Assembly: GCA_019359095.1 (NCBI GenBank)
Contig: JAHHHZ010000011.1
Coordinates: forward strand, 62,001-126,000
Reading direction: 5' to 3'
Source: Pleurocapsa minor HA4230-MV1
GTDB lineage: Bacteria > Cyanobacteriota > Cyanobacteriia > Cyanobacteriales > Xenococcaceae
Length of the DNA: 64,000 nt
In this document: one piece after another, positions 26,194 through 35,361 of the stretch
Numbering within the stretch: position 1 is the stretch's first letter
Layout: every line of letters begins with the position of its first letter
Notes under the pieces: generated by a model
The model's input: only the letters and a program-made list of their open reading frames with translations
Database searches by the model: none
Told to the model about the DNA's origin: nothing
Program-made: the position numbers and the translations under genes

Positions 26194-27819
26194 GTGTTTA
26201 ATCAATACAGGCTTTGCTTGGCTGCTAGTATTTTTGTGGCTCTATTGTTCAGCCTGTCGGGGTTTGGGTTATCTTTACAGGAATATACAATTCAAGATGA
26301 TGCTAGACAGCATGTTTTTTGGCTACAGCGATTAAACGATCCTGAACTGTTCCCTGATGACTTAATCGCCGATTATTTTAGTTCGGTTGCTCCCGCTGGC
26401 TATAAATTTATCTATTGGCTAGCAAACTTATTTGGACTTGAGCCATTTGTTTTTAACAAGATCCTGCCTTTATTGTTGGGAGTTGGTACGAGTATCTATG
26501 TTTTTCTAGTTACTTTAGAAATTTTTCCTGTTCCCTTAGCAGGTTTCTTTGCCAGCTTGTTATTAAATCAAAATCTTTGGTTACTGGATGATCTGGTTTC
26601 GGGAACTCCCAGATCTTTTTTGTATATCTTATTCTTGGGTTTTATTTATCATCTGCTACGCCAACAACTATTGCCCTGTATCCTGTTGCTCGTCTTGCAA
26701 GGATTATTTTATCCTCAAGTATTATTAATCTCTGCTGGTATCCTCTGCCTCAACTTAATTACTCAAAAACAGGGTCGATATTTATATTTAACTGGCTTAA
26801 TTGCTGCTGTGATTACTGTCGGCATCTACAAATTTCAGACTGCCGAATTTAGCCAAGTAATTACTTTAGCCCAAGCTAAACAACTGCCCGAATTTTATCC
26901 CGCAGGTAGAAGTGCGTTTTTTAACGATAACCCCTGGTATTTTTGGCTGGTGGGTAAACAGAGCGGTTTCTTCCCGTTTGAATGGCAATATTTTTTAATG
27001 TGTTCTTTTGGTTTATTGCTGCCGATCATTACTAAGTTTCCCCGACAATTTCCTCTGGTTAAACAACTCAACCAGCAAGCCAGAATAATTTGGCAAATTA
27101 TCATCACTTCTTTTGTCTGGTATGCCCTATCACATTTGATGTTATTTCGTCTTCATCTTCCTAGTCGTTATTCACAACATACCAATCGCCTGGCGATCGC
27201 TTTACTTTCAGGAATCACGCTGGCGATCCTGCTACATAAACTAATACAGAGATTTGCAGCTAATTCACCTACTCGTCAGTTAATCATAATAGCGATCGCT
27301 CTTAGCGCATTACTCTATCCCACCTACGCTGTTCAAGCCTATCCCCATCGACTAGGTTATGTGACAGCCAAAAACCCAGAACTCTATCAATTTCTCCGAC
27401 AGCAGCCTAAAAACATCATTATTGCTACTTTGAGTGAGTCAGGAGACTTTATTCCCAGCTTTGCCCAACGTAGCGTGTTAACCGCCAGAGAATACAGTAT
27501 TCCTTATCATTGGGATTACTACCAGCAAATTCGCCAGCGTACCCAGGATTTAATCCAGGCTCAATATAGCTCGAACCAAGCAGATGTTCAACAGTTTATC
27601 CATCAGTATCAAGTCGATCTCTGGCTCATAGATCCTACAGCTTTTACCGCCGAATATCTCCAGCAAAACGACTGGCTCAGGCAGTTTCAGCCACAAACCC
27701 GACAGGCGATCGCCAATCTGAAAAAACCATTAGCGATCGCCCAAAAAATTGACCAGTGCAGTATTTTCTCAACCTCCAACCTCAATGTACTAGACAGCAA
27801 ATGTTTACTTAAAAACTAG
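26194..27819 (+). CDS. Polytopic membrane protein, GT-C-like
   Basis: 541 residues with roughly ten membrane helices, a periplasmic loop with an acidic pair after the first helix (YTIQDDARQHVFWLQRL), and a soluble C-terminal domain (PQPKNIIIATLSE to the end). An Asp-rich motif after helix 1 and the helical bundle are typical of GT-C glycosyltransferases and related proteins, but no family can be named. The start is GTG 26194 (GTGTTTAATCAA); the overlapping ATG at 26192 is in another frame. Function unknown, possibly envelope polysaccharide. Confidence 0.65.
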   Translation: MFNQYRLCLAASIFVALLFSLSGFGLSLQEYTIQDDARQHVFWLQRLNDPELFPDDLIADYFSSVAPAGYKFIYWLANLFGLEPFVFNKILPLLLGVGTSIYVFLVTLEIFPVPLAGFFASLLLNQNLWLLDDLVSGTPRSFLYILFLGFIYHLLRQQLLPCILLLVLQGLFYPQVLLISAGILCLNLITQKQGRYLYLTGLIAAVITVGIYKFQTAEFSQVITLAQAKQLPEFYPAGRSAFFNDNPWYFWLVGKQSGFFPFEWQYFLMCSFGLLLPIITKFPRQFPLVKQLNQQARIIWQIIITSFVWYALSHLMLFRLHLPSRYSQHTNRLAIALLSGITLAILLHKLIQRFAANSPTRQLIIIAIALSALLYPTYAVQAYPHRLGYVTAKNPELYQFLRQQPKNIIIATLSESGDFIPSFAQRSVLTAREYSIPYHWDYYQQIRQRTQDLIQAQYSSNQADVQQFIHQYQVDLWLIDPTAFTAEYLQQNDWLRQFQPQTRQAIANLKKPLAIAQKIDQCSIFSTSNLNVLDSKCLLKN

Positions 27820-27842
27820 CACGCCTTAAAGTATTGCCAATC

Positions 27843-28229
27843 TTAACTAAACATCTGAATATCTAAATCTGGGCGTAAAGCGTGAGCCTGATGTAGATAA
27901 CGATGAACAATAGCTGATTGAGCGACAGAAGTATTAACCTGAATTAGGATTCTGATGCAACGTTTAAGACTACCTTTGACATGCATCTGTTGAAGATCGA
28001 TTAGCGGAACATGATTCCAACCAGGGCGTTTTCTGGCAACAGCAGCAGGAAATATAACATCAAGATCGGCTGTGACGGTAAAAAATACACAGACTATATC
28101 TTCTGGCCGAAACAAGTTGTGAGCCTCAATTTCAGCGATTAGCTCATGGACTGCATCACTCATAGCAGCCTCTGTATTCTCAGTTACGGTTGTTGCCCCA
28201 CGAATGCCTCTTACTCGCCATTCAACCAT
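27843..28229 (-). CDS. aroH: Chorismate mutase, AroH class
   Basis: 128 residues, the normal length of the monofunctional AroH trimer. It converts chorismate to prephenate for Phe and Tyr synthesis. Conserved segments: WRVRGIRGATTV (active-site Arg), FFTVTADLDVIFPAAVAR, VPLIDLQQMHVKGSLKRCIRILIQVN (Glu/Gln and Arg of the active site) and a Tyr in VHRYLHQA. Cytoplasmic. It ends 23 bp from the stop of the converging membrane-protein gene. Confidence 0.9.
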   Translation of the reverse strand: MVEWRVRGIRGATTVTENTEAAMSDAVHELIAEIEAHNLFRPEDIVCVFFTVTADLDVIFPAAVARKRPGWNHVPLIDLQQMHVKGSLKRCIRILIQVNTSVAQSAIVHRYLHQAHALRPDLDIQMFS

Positions 28230-28397
28230 TTTCTTCTCCCCTAATTTGGTTTTTTTGTTGATCCATCAGATAATTATTGCGAATTCCGCTATTGATTTTT
28301 CCACTCAATCATAATGGAATCATCAAACGCAATGAAGAAAGATTTCAAATAATATTGGTTTAATTATCTAACTTAAGAGCTTCAAACCTGGTTGTGA

Positions 28398-28550
28398 TCC
28401 AGCAACAGTAGTAGTTTAGGCGAAAAATATTTATTTATTGACTGGTGGGAGTATGTTTTAGATCACAAAGATGAGGCAACAAGAGCTATTAAAATATGTT
28501 TTACACAATTTTCAAATGACATAGCTCAAGAGGATTTAGTATTAGCATGA
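28398..28550 (+). pseudogene. Possible C-terminal relic of an unknown gene
   Basis: An open frame without a start contains GEKYLFIDWWEYVLDHKDEA, then TRAIKICFTQF, and ends in a TGA overlapping the ATG of the next gene (ATGA). The codon pattern looks protein-like and the overlap suggests a former upstream partner. No family is recognised. The rest of the 317-bp gap shows nothing. Confidence 0.3.
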
Positions 28551-29029
28551 AATCTTATCGTTTAACTGCAAAAGATCGCGCCGATCTTAGCCGTCTGGTG
28601 GCAATGCAAACCAAAACTTTAGGCGAAATTTTACGAGAGGCAGATTTAGTCTCGCCCTGGCAAATTGAGTCAGCATTACAGGATAAAATGCAGCATCCTG
28701 AGTTGAGAATCGGCGAAATTCTGGCACAAAAAGACTTAATTAAGCCTGAAACTGCCAACTTTTTCGTTCAAGATTGGACAAAAGCAATTGTTGAAGCAGA
28801 AAAGAATACCCTGGGCTATTATCTCCAACAAGCTGCAATTCTCGATCGCGAACAAATTGAGATAATTTTAGCCGAACAGAGAGCTTCTGGAATTCGTTTT
28901 GGTACAGTTGCCGTATTTCAAGGATTTATCAAATCAACTACCTTAGATTTCTTCTTAGCTAATTTATTCCCTGAAGAATCTGAAATATCACCTTTTATTA
29001 ATCTGCACCAAGGTTATTCATTATTTTAA
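28547..29029 (+). CDS. Small protein with two GspE N-terminal-like (MshEN) helical units
   Basis: 160 residues. LGEILREADLVSPWQIESALQ...LRIGEILAQKDLIKPETANFF is the LG-x-L-x8-Q-x2-A repeat seen in N-terminal domains of type II/IV pilus ATPases. A second unit follows: LGYYLQQAAILDREQIEIILAEQRASGIRFGTVAVFQGFI. Such domains bind cyclic di-GMP in some ATPases, but here there is no ATPase part. Cytoplasmic. The role is unknown; a regulatory or pilus-linked function is speculative. Confidence 0.6.
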   Translation: MKSYRLTAKDRADLSRLVAMQTKTLGEILREADLVSPWQIESALQDKMQHPELRIGEILAQKDLIKPETANFFVQDWTKAIVEAEKNTLGYYLQQAAILDREQIEIILAEQRASGIRFGTVAVFQGFIKSTTLDFFLANLFPEESEISPFINLHQGYSLF

Positions 29030-29035
29030 GATTAT

Positions 29036-29252
29036 TTAAGTAGGTAGGCAAAATAATTGATCAAACCCCTACCCTTAGAGCTATTTGTCCTAAAGGATTC
29101 CTAAAGGATTAGCTCCTTCGTCCTAAAGGATACCGCTCCGCATATCGCGTCACCGCTCCGCATATTACTCGTTACTCGTTACTTGTTACTCGTTACTTGT
29201 TACTTGTTACTCCCTAACCTCATTTCCAATTTAATTACACCCACCTACTTAA
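29036..29252. mobile_element. MITE copy 1 (TTAAGTAGGT termini)
   Basis: The left end is TTAAGTAGGTAGGCAAAAT and the right end ACCCACCTACTTAA. The interior carries the CCTAAAGGAT repeat, GCTCCGCATAT modules and a block of TTACTCG/TTACTTG heptamers (about 29163-29212). In inverted orientation 61190-61342 shares both ends plus the segments GAGGTTAGGGAGTAAC and GCTCTAAGGGTA. There is no coding capacity. Confidence 0.75.
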
Positions 29253-29267
29253 GCAAAGATATCTAAT

Positions 29268-30716
29268 TTATCCATCTAAATCTCCTTCCATTACGGTAGC
29301 AAGTGCCTTGCTGGTATTATCTTTAAACTCTTGAACATTAACTTGCTCTAAGATAATAATTGCCAAAATCATCATTAATGCTTGGATTACAAATACCAAC
29401 CCATAGGAGATCAAAGCAACATCAAAGATGCCTTTGCCAATATCTAAAATTACGCCTCCAATCAAGGTAGCTAATCCCCTAGACATAGCTTGAGCTAATC
29501 CCCAAGCACCAATAAAAGTCCCTGCGGTTTTGGCAGCGGTTAAGTCCAACATCAAGCTAATGCCGCCAACGGTAGCTATCCCCGCAGCAATTCCAAATAA
29601 CATAACTGCTAATTGCAGCATTTTTGGTTGTTGAGTGAAGCCAGCAGCCACAATTAAACCAAAACACAAGGCAACTAGAATACAGCCAATTTTAGTAGTT
29701 GGTTTTTTACCCAGCCCTGGGATAATTAAAAAACCTGTAAAACTATAACCGAGTAAAATTCCTATCCCCCAAAAAGCATTAAGCTGAGTAGTTTCGCCAA
29801 TACTCATCCCAAACACTTCACCGCCATAGGGTTCAAGTACTGCTTCCTGCATAAACAAGCCAATAGTCAGTACAGACAAGAAAGCGAAAAAAATGCCTGT
29901 TTGACGACTAGTAGTTAAGATTTGCAGCGCCCGACTAAGATTGATACTATCATCGCGATCGCCAGTAGTACTATTATTAAATCGCGAATATCTTTTTTCT
30001 ACTCCCCAAGTGGCAATAATCGCCAAACTTAAAACTAAAAAAGGAACAAAGCTAAACACAGAATTAATTGGTGGCTGTAGAATTTCCATCGGAATATTCC
30101 CCGCCGAGATTCCTGCTGCTTCAATTTTTTTAAAGACAATACTACCCGTAACTCCTCCCACTACAATTCCCACCATTAACATCGACCAAACGATCGCAAT
30201 TAATTTAGAACGTCTCGATTCTTCGGTAATATCCACTAGTAAAGCAGTAAAGGGTGTTGAGCTACAGCTAACCCCCAAACCATAGATAGCCATAATTAAG
30301 CCCAATAATGCACTCCAGCCGATAGTTTGACTATTCCATTGCCAACCACCACTAGCTTCTACTACATCCCCTAACTGCCATACCACCTGCACCGCCAGAA
30401 ATACCGCTAAACCCAAGATCGCTGTTCCGAGTAAAACATAATTAGTCCGATGCTTGCCCAACAGTGGTTTACGATCGGATAATTGCCCAAACCAGACTCT
30501 GGCAGGGGCAATAAATAACGAGGTAGCTAAAATTGCTCCTGTAATGGTTGCAGGAATACCAAGTTCACTAATCATCACTCGATTTAAGACAGCAAGTGTT
30601 AACACCGCCATTAAACCAAGTCCCAGATTAAATAAGCCCAAACGAAAGATAGTTATTATTCCTATGGAACGTCTTGGGTAAACATGATGAGATTTAGAAA
30701 CATTTTCAATAGTCAT
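29268..30716 (-). CDS. PucC/BCD-family major facilitator transporter
   Basis: About 482 residues from ATG 30716; the longer open frame to 30878 runs through a terminator and is rejected. Twelve membrane helices. Family features include IFRLGLFNLGLGL at the start, PARVWFGQLSDRKPLLGKHRTNYVLLG after helix 2-3 and GLGVSCSSTPFTALLVDITEESRRSK. This group (PucC, LhaA, Bch2) is tied to assembly of chlorophyll or bacteriochlorophyll proteins, and cyanobacterial members are thought to serve pigment handling. Probably in the inner or thylakoid membrane. It lies downstream of lepA with its own promoter. Confidence 0.85.
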   Translation of the reverse strand: MTIENVSKSHHVYPRRSIGIITIFRLGLFNLGLGLMAVLTLAVLNRVMISELGIPATITGAILATSLFIAPARVWFGQLSDRKPLLGKHRTNYVLLGTAILGLAVFLAVQVVWQLGDVVEASGGWQWNSQTIGWSALLGLIMAIYGLGVSCSSTPFTALLVDITEESRRSKLIAIVWSMLMVGIVVGGVTGSIVFKKIEAAGISAGNIPMEILQPPINSVFSFVPFLVLSLAIIATWGVEKRYSRFNNSTTGDRDDSINLSRALQILTTSRQTGIFFAFLSVLTIGLFMQEAVLEPYGGEVFGMSIGETTQLNAFWGIGILLGYSFTGFLIIPGLGKKPTTKIGCILVALCFGLIVAAGFTQQPKMLQLAVMLFGIAAGIATVGGISLMLDLTAAKTAGTFIGAWGLAQAMSRGLATLIGGVILDIGKGIFDVALISYGLVFVIQALMMILAIIILEQVNVQEFKDNTSKALATVMEGDLDG

Positions 30717-30784
30717 TATATTGTGGTTAATTAATCTGTTATGTGAGTAAGTATTAGTAATTCTAGTAATTAATTTATTTATAC

Positions 30785-30829
30785 AAAAAAAAGCGATCGC
30801 CTTCTCAATTTTAAAAATAAAGCGATCGC
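30785..30829 (-). terminator. HIP1-pair terminator after lepA
   Basis: Two GCGATCGC octamers (30793-30800 and 30822-30829) can pair as an 8-bp stem with a 21-nt AT-rich loop. On the minus strand this is followed by eight T. It lies about 110 bp past the lepA stop and before the PucC-type gene. Confidence 0.6.
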
Positions 30830-30876
30830 AAAATCCAACTGTCATCAAATTCATACCGATCAGTATCAGTAATACC

Positions 30877-30938
30877 ACAAGGGTATATCCGAAGGTGTAT
30901 CCTTTAGGACAATGTCAGTAATCAGTAATCAGTAATCA
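30877..30938. repeat. Dispersed repeat plus CAGTAAT heptamers
   Basis: TATATCCGAAGGTGTATCC and CCTTTAGGAC repeat the module of 4517-4540. Four CAGTAAT heptamers then run up to the lepA stop codon. Confidence 0.65.
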
Positions 30939-30940
30939 AA

Positions 30941-32752
30941 TTATTCCTTGCCTATTTTCAACACCGCCATAAACGCTTCTTGTGGTACATCTACAGTACC
31001 AATAGATTTCATCCGCTTTTTACCCTTAGCTTGTTTCTGTAATAATTTCTTCTTACGAGAAATATCCCCGCCATAACATTTTGCGAGTACATCCTTACGC
31101 AGAGCAGGAATATGTTCACTGGCAATTATTTTTGCGCCAATCGCAGCCTGGATGGGAACTTTAAACTGATGACGGGGAATTAATTCTTTCAGCTTTTCGG
31201 TTAAAGCACGCCCAACATAATAAGCCTTATCACGATGTACGATCGTTGATAGAGCATCTACAGGATCTTTATTTACTAAAATATCTAGCTTAACCAGATG
31301 ATCCGAGCGATAGCCTAACATTTGATATTCCATGCTGGCATAGCCTTTAGTCCGAGATTTCATCTGATCGAAAAAGTCTGTAACTACTTCTGCTAAAGGA
31401 AGTTCATAGATTAAGCAAGTACGACTTTGCGTAAAGTACTTCATGTCCTTAAAGATGCCTCGTCTGGTTTGGCATAAGTCCATGAGAGTACCGACATAGG
31501 TTTCTGGAGTAATTATTTCTACCTTAATAAAAGGCTCTTCAATTTTTTCTCTTTTTTGGGGATCGGGTAACAAACTAGGGTTATCAATTTCCATTACCTG
31601 ACCATCTATCGTCGTGACGCGATAAATTACCGAAGGTGCAGTGGTAATTAATTCGAGGTCATATTCCCGCTCTAATCTCTCTTGGACAATTTCCATGTGT
31701 AACAATCCGAGAAAACCGCAGCGGAAGCCAAAACCCATCGCACTTGATGTCTCTGGTTCATAAGATAAAGCTGCATCGTTGAGTTTGAGTTTATCTAAAG
31801 CATCTCGCAAATCGGGATATTGGTCAGAATCAGTAGGAAATAAACCACAGAAAACCATCGGTTTTGCTTCTGTGTAGCCAGGCAAAGGTTGGGGTGCAGG
31901 AGCGTCTACTTGAGTAATAGTATCTCCAACCCGAGCATCTTCAACTGCTTTAATCGCCGCAGCAAAATAGCCTACTTCTCCTGCATGAAGTTCATCTACT
32001 TCTACTTGAGTGGGAGAAAGAATACCCAGTTCATCGATCACATATTCTTTCCCTGATGCCATCAGACGTACGTTATCGCCTCTTTTAACCGTACCATCCA
32101 TCACGCGGAAGTAAACCACTACACCACGATAGGCATCGTAATAACTATCAAAGATCAAAGCTCGTAGAGGTTCAGCCACTGTATCTGCTGGTGGTGGTAC
32201 TTGCTGCACGATCGCCTCTAAAATATCATTAATCCCTATACCAGCTTTAGCTGAGGCTTGAATGACATTACTACAGTCTAAACCCACAACGTCTTCAATC
32301 TCTTGAGCAACTCGCTCTGGTTCTGCTCCTGGTAAATCGATCTTGTTGAGTACGGGAATAATTTCTAAATCGTTTTCCAAGGCTAAATATACATTAGCCA
32401 AAGTCTGCGCCTCAACTCCTTGAGAAGCATCTACTACTAACAATGCTCCTTCACAGGCTGCTAGAGAACGAGATACCTCATAGGAAAAATCTACGTGACC
32501 AGGAGTATCAATTAAATTTAAGACATATTTTTGTCCATCTTTAGCAGTGTAATTCATCCTTGCTGCCTGTAGCTTGATGGTAATTCCCCGCTCTCGCTCC
32601 AAATCCATATTGTCAAGAAACTGCTCTTTCATCTGTCTTTGGGCAACAGTACCAGTATCTTGCAACATTCGATCCGCCAGGGTAGATTTACCATGATCGA
32701 TATGAGCAATAATTGAAAAGTTGCGAATGCGAGATACAGGAACGTCAGTCAT
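30941..32752 (-). CDS. lepA: Elongation factor 4 (LepA)
   Basis: 603 residues, normal length. A ribosome-associated GTPase that acts on stalled or mistranslocated ribosomes. G1 is [10 protein letters not shown]3 DTPGHVDF, G4 NKID, then EF-G-like domains and the LepA-specific C-terminal domain with [22 protein letters not shown]2 region RGITIK is present. Cytoplasmic. The frame is intact throughout and it appears to be a single-gene unit. Confidence 0.97.
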   Translation of the reverse strand: MTDVPVSRIRNFSIIAHIDHGKSTLADRMLQDTGTVAQRQMKEQFLDNMDLERERGITIKLQAARMNYTAKDGQKYVLNLIDTPGHVDFSYEVSRSLAACEGALLVVDASQGVEAQTLANVYLALENDLEIIPVLNKIDLPGAEPERVAQEIEDVVGLDCSNVIQASAKAGIGINDILEAIVQQVPPPADTVAEPLRALIFDSYYDAYRGVVVYFRVMDGTVKRGDNVRLMASGKEYVIDELGILSPTQVEVDELHAGEVGYFAAAIKAVEDARVGDTITQVDAPAPQPLPGYTEAKPMVFCGLFPTDSDQYPDLRDALDKLKLNDAALSYEPETSSAMGFGFRCGFLGLLHMEIVQERLEREYDLELITTAPSVIYRVTTIDGQVMEIDNPSLLPDPQKREKIEEPFIKVEIITPETYVGTLMDLCQTRRGIFKDMKYFTQSRTCLIYELPLAEVVTDFFDQMKSRTKGYASMEYQMLGYRSDHLVKLDILVNKDPVDALSTIVHRDKAYYVGRALTEKLKELIPRHQFKVPIQAAIGAKIIASEHIPALRKDVLAKCYGGDISRKKKLLQKQAKGKKRMKSIGTVDVPQEAFMAVLKIGKE

Positions 32753-32918
32753 AAAAATTAATTAGAATTAATAATCTTTAAAAGTTACTATCTGATATAT
32801 TGTAATGTTCATTTTTACTTATTTTCCAATCTGTAATAGATTTTGCATAAGTTAAGTTTTTATGAGCCAAGGTTTCAGTTTAAATAGGTAAAATGTAAAA
32901 AGAATCAGGAAAATATTT

Positions 32919-33167
32919 ATGAATGACGATCTTCTCAGCGAAAATAAATTGGACAATGAAGCCAGAATTAAAGATAAGGTTAAAGTTTCTGTCGATCTGG
33001 ACTTAGAAGTTTTAGAACAGATCAAGCATCTAACCAACGAACCTAGTCGGGTAATTGAAGCGGCGATTAAACAGTGGTTGCGAGGAGAGAGAAACGACAA
33101 TACTGACTTAACTAGAACTTTCCAGCGTAATCCTCCTGTGCCACCTCAAGGAGAATGGAACGATTAA
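32919..33167 (+). CDS. Small protein with a CopG-like central segment
   Basis: 82 residues. KVKVSVDLDLEVLEQIKHLTNEPSRVIEAAIKQWLRGE looks like a ribbon-helix-helix domain (strand, helix, helix), as in CopG or ParD-type regulators. The C-terminus is proline-rich (NPPVPPQGEWND). No toxin-like partner follows; the next 459 bp hold repeats only. It could be an orphan antitoxin or a DNA-binding regulator. The ATG follows AGGAAAATATTT. Confidence 0.55.
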   Translation: MNDDLLSENKLDNEARIKDKVKVSVDLDLEVLEQIKHLTNEPSRVIEAAIKQWLRGERNDNTDLTRTFQRNPPVPPQGEWND

Positions 33168-33626
33168 CGGGATGAAGATTAAGTAAGGATAATTGATAAT
33201 TGCCTGGGTGTCTCAAAGGTAGTTATTGCTAAGCTCTGACCAAGTTGGCGACACGAACTAGCACGATTTTGGGCGGGCGCAAAAGTTCTGTCGTTTCTTT
33301 TTTCTTTAAAACAACGTTTAAAGCCTGCTTTAGCTTCACGATGCTCATTATTCATGGCGATAAGTTACGTTGCCTTAAAGGACTACCTTCGCGTCGCGGG
33401 GGTTTCTATCCAACTAAATAGCACAAGCACCGAACTAAGCGGTGCGACACGAAGTTAGTGCTAAAGCATACCGCTTCGCATATCCTTTAGGGTAAACCCC
33501 ATGAACAACTTTTGTCAAAACTGTAAAGGTTGCTCATTGTTTCTAGCTTAAATATCTATAGGTTATAGTTTCAGATGTAGTGATCTATTTTTTTGGTAAG
33601 TTTCCAAAAATACTATCTATTTACTA
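33168..33626. other. Intergenic region with dispersed repeats
   Basis: No gene seen. Positions 33393-33500 are a mosaic of repeat modules: GGGGGTTTCTATCC with ACTAAGCGGTGC (a degenerate copy of 4473-4502), CGAAGTTAGTGC, ACCGCTTCGCATATCC and TTTAGGG. The remainder is AT-rich and should contain the promoter of the kinase at 33627. Confidence 0.6.
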
Positions 33627-35354
33627 ATGCTCCCTAAATTTAATTTAAACAATAATAGTAGTATTACTATGTCAGCCAGCAAGATTGAATGGCAATATCT
33701 GGGAGCAGAATTGGTTTTCACTCAGGATCTTGCTGGCAATTATCTCTCTTTTTGGTGGGCAAAGGCAGCAGAATACGACTTAAATTATGAAGAACTAAAA
33801 AACACGAGTTGCGAATCAGCCAGCAATAATATCTATGCTTCTCTGAGGGAAGTTTTTGCCCCCGTAGATACTATTGCTTATTTAGAAAAAATTCGTCGAG
33901 TTCTTAAGCGCCGTTTACCAGAGCAATGTTACTGTTTGTTTAAGTATCAAGAGATTTCTTATTCTTTTGAACTGATCATTAGCCCAATTTTACCTCCTCA
34001 AGGAGAGCCTCAAGCGGTAATAGTGATGGGTCATTTGTTGACAGAAACAGAGATGTTTTCTTTCACCGAAAATGAAGCCCCCGCAGCTATTTATAGCTAT
34101 CAAAAACTACTTAGTCAGGTGGTACAACAAATCCGCCGTAGTCTAGATTTACCAACTATTTATCAGCAGACAGTGCAGAATATTGGTTCAACTTTCGCCA
34201 CCAGTCGCTGTTTGATTTTGGCAAATCACCATAATATTACTCGTCTTTCAGTAGAAGCAGAATATTGCCGTGATGCATATGATTCAACCACTAAATATCA
34301 GATTAATTGGTACAACGAGACTCATTTACAACAGGCGCTAGGATCGAGTTCTCCCGTGGCGGTAGATTTTCTAGAACAAGATCTTTTACAGCGCAAATCT
34401 GCACTAGTAATCTCGACTAATAGCAGCAGTGAAGATAATGTTTTAATTTATTTGCAACAGTGCGATCGCTATCGCCATTGGACAACGGCAGAAATGGAAA
34501 TGTTGCGCGAAATCGCCGAACAGGTAGAAGCAGCTATTTCCCTCGCCAAGCTCTATCGTGAAGTTGAACAGGCTAGTATTCAAGCAGAAGAAGCCAGCCG
34601 TCTAAAAAGCGATTTTCTGGCTAATACCTCTCACGAACTACGTACTCCCCTCAACGGCATCATTGGCTTTTTAAAATTACTCTTAGAAGGCATGGCTGAT
34701 GATCCGCAAGAACAACGAGAATTTATTGAAGAAGCTTATAAGTCTTCAATTCACCTCCTCAATTTAATCAATGACATTCTCGATATTGCCAAGATTGAAG
34801 CTGGCAAGATGGAACTAGAATTAAATGAGATTGAATTAGACGAACTGTTTCAAGATGTCGATAATTTAATTAATACTCAAGCCAAACAAAAAAACCTTAA
34901 CTTCCAGATTAAATCCCCTGCAACTCTGACTCCCGTTATTCTCTATGGTAACTATCAACGATTGCTGCAAATAATGTTGAACCTGATTAGTAATGGGATC
35001 AAATTTACTAAGGAAGGGGGTATCGTAGTTAGCGCGGAAGTTAATAATAAGAAAATAGAGTGCCAAGGGATTGAATTTCCTGGGATGGTTAAAATCAGCG
35101 TTGCCGATACAGGGATTGGCGTGTCATTAGAAAAGCAGGATAAACTGTTTGAAAACTTCTATCAAGTAGATGGTTCGCGGACAAAATCCTATGGTGGCAC
35201 GGGTTTAGGTTTAGCTATCTCGCAAAAACTAGTAGAGGCGATGGGAGGCACAATTTCTTTTTACAGTATGGGAGATGGTTTAGGTTCAACCGTTACATTT
35301 ACCATTCCTTTGAGTCATTTACCCGTGATCAAGACAGCTCAATCTGAAGGCTAA
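33627..35354 (+). CDS. PAS/GAF sensor histidine kinase
   Basis: 575 residues (a second ATG at 33669, MSASKIEW, is possible). A PAS-like segment covers about residues 25-150 (FTQDLAGNYLSFWWAKAAEY), a GAF domain about 175-310 (DLPTIYQQTVQNIGSTFATSRCLI), then HisKA with SHELRTPLNGIIGFLKLLL (phospho-acceptor His about residue 335) and HATPase with NLISNGIKF, DTGIGV, FENFYQ and GGTGLGLAISQ. No membrane helix, so a soluble kinase. No response regulator is adjacent, so the partner and signal are unknown. Confidence 0.85.
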   Translation: MLPKFNLNNNSSITMSASKIEWQYLGAELVFTQDLAGNYLSFWWAKAAEYDLNYEELKNTSCESASNNIYASLREVFAPVDTIAYLEKIRRVLKRRLPEQCYCLFKYQEISYSFELIISPILPPQGEPQAVIVMGHLLTETEMFSFTENEAPAAIYSYQKLLSQVVQQIRRSLDLPTIYQQTVQNIGSTFATSRCLILANHHNITRLSVEAEYCRDAYDSTTKYQINWYNETHLQQALGSSSPVAVDFLEQDLLQRKSALVISTNSSSEDNVLIYLQQCDRYRHWTTAEMEMLREIAEQVEAAISLAKLYREVEQASIQAEEASRLKSDFLANTSHELRTPLNGIIGFLKLLLEGMADDPQEQREFIEEAYKSSIHLLNLINDILDIAKIEAGKMELELNEIELDELFQDVDNLINTQAKQKNLNFQIKSPATLTPVILYGNYQRLLQIMLNLISNGIKFTKEGGIVVSAEVNNKKIECQGIEFPGMVKISVADTGIGVSLEKQDKLFENFYQVDGSRTKSYGGTGLGLAISQKLVEAMGGTISFYSMGDGLGSTVTFTIPLSHLPVIKTAQSEG

Positions 35355-35361
35355 TTAGTAA

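Noticed and set aside
30717-30878. Upstream extension of the PucC-type gene
   Set aside because: It crosses the lepA terminator hairpin and its T-run and has no transporter similarity; ATG 30716 fits the family.
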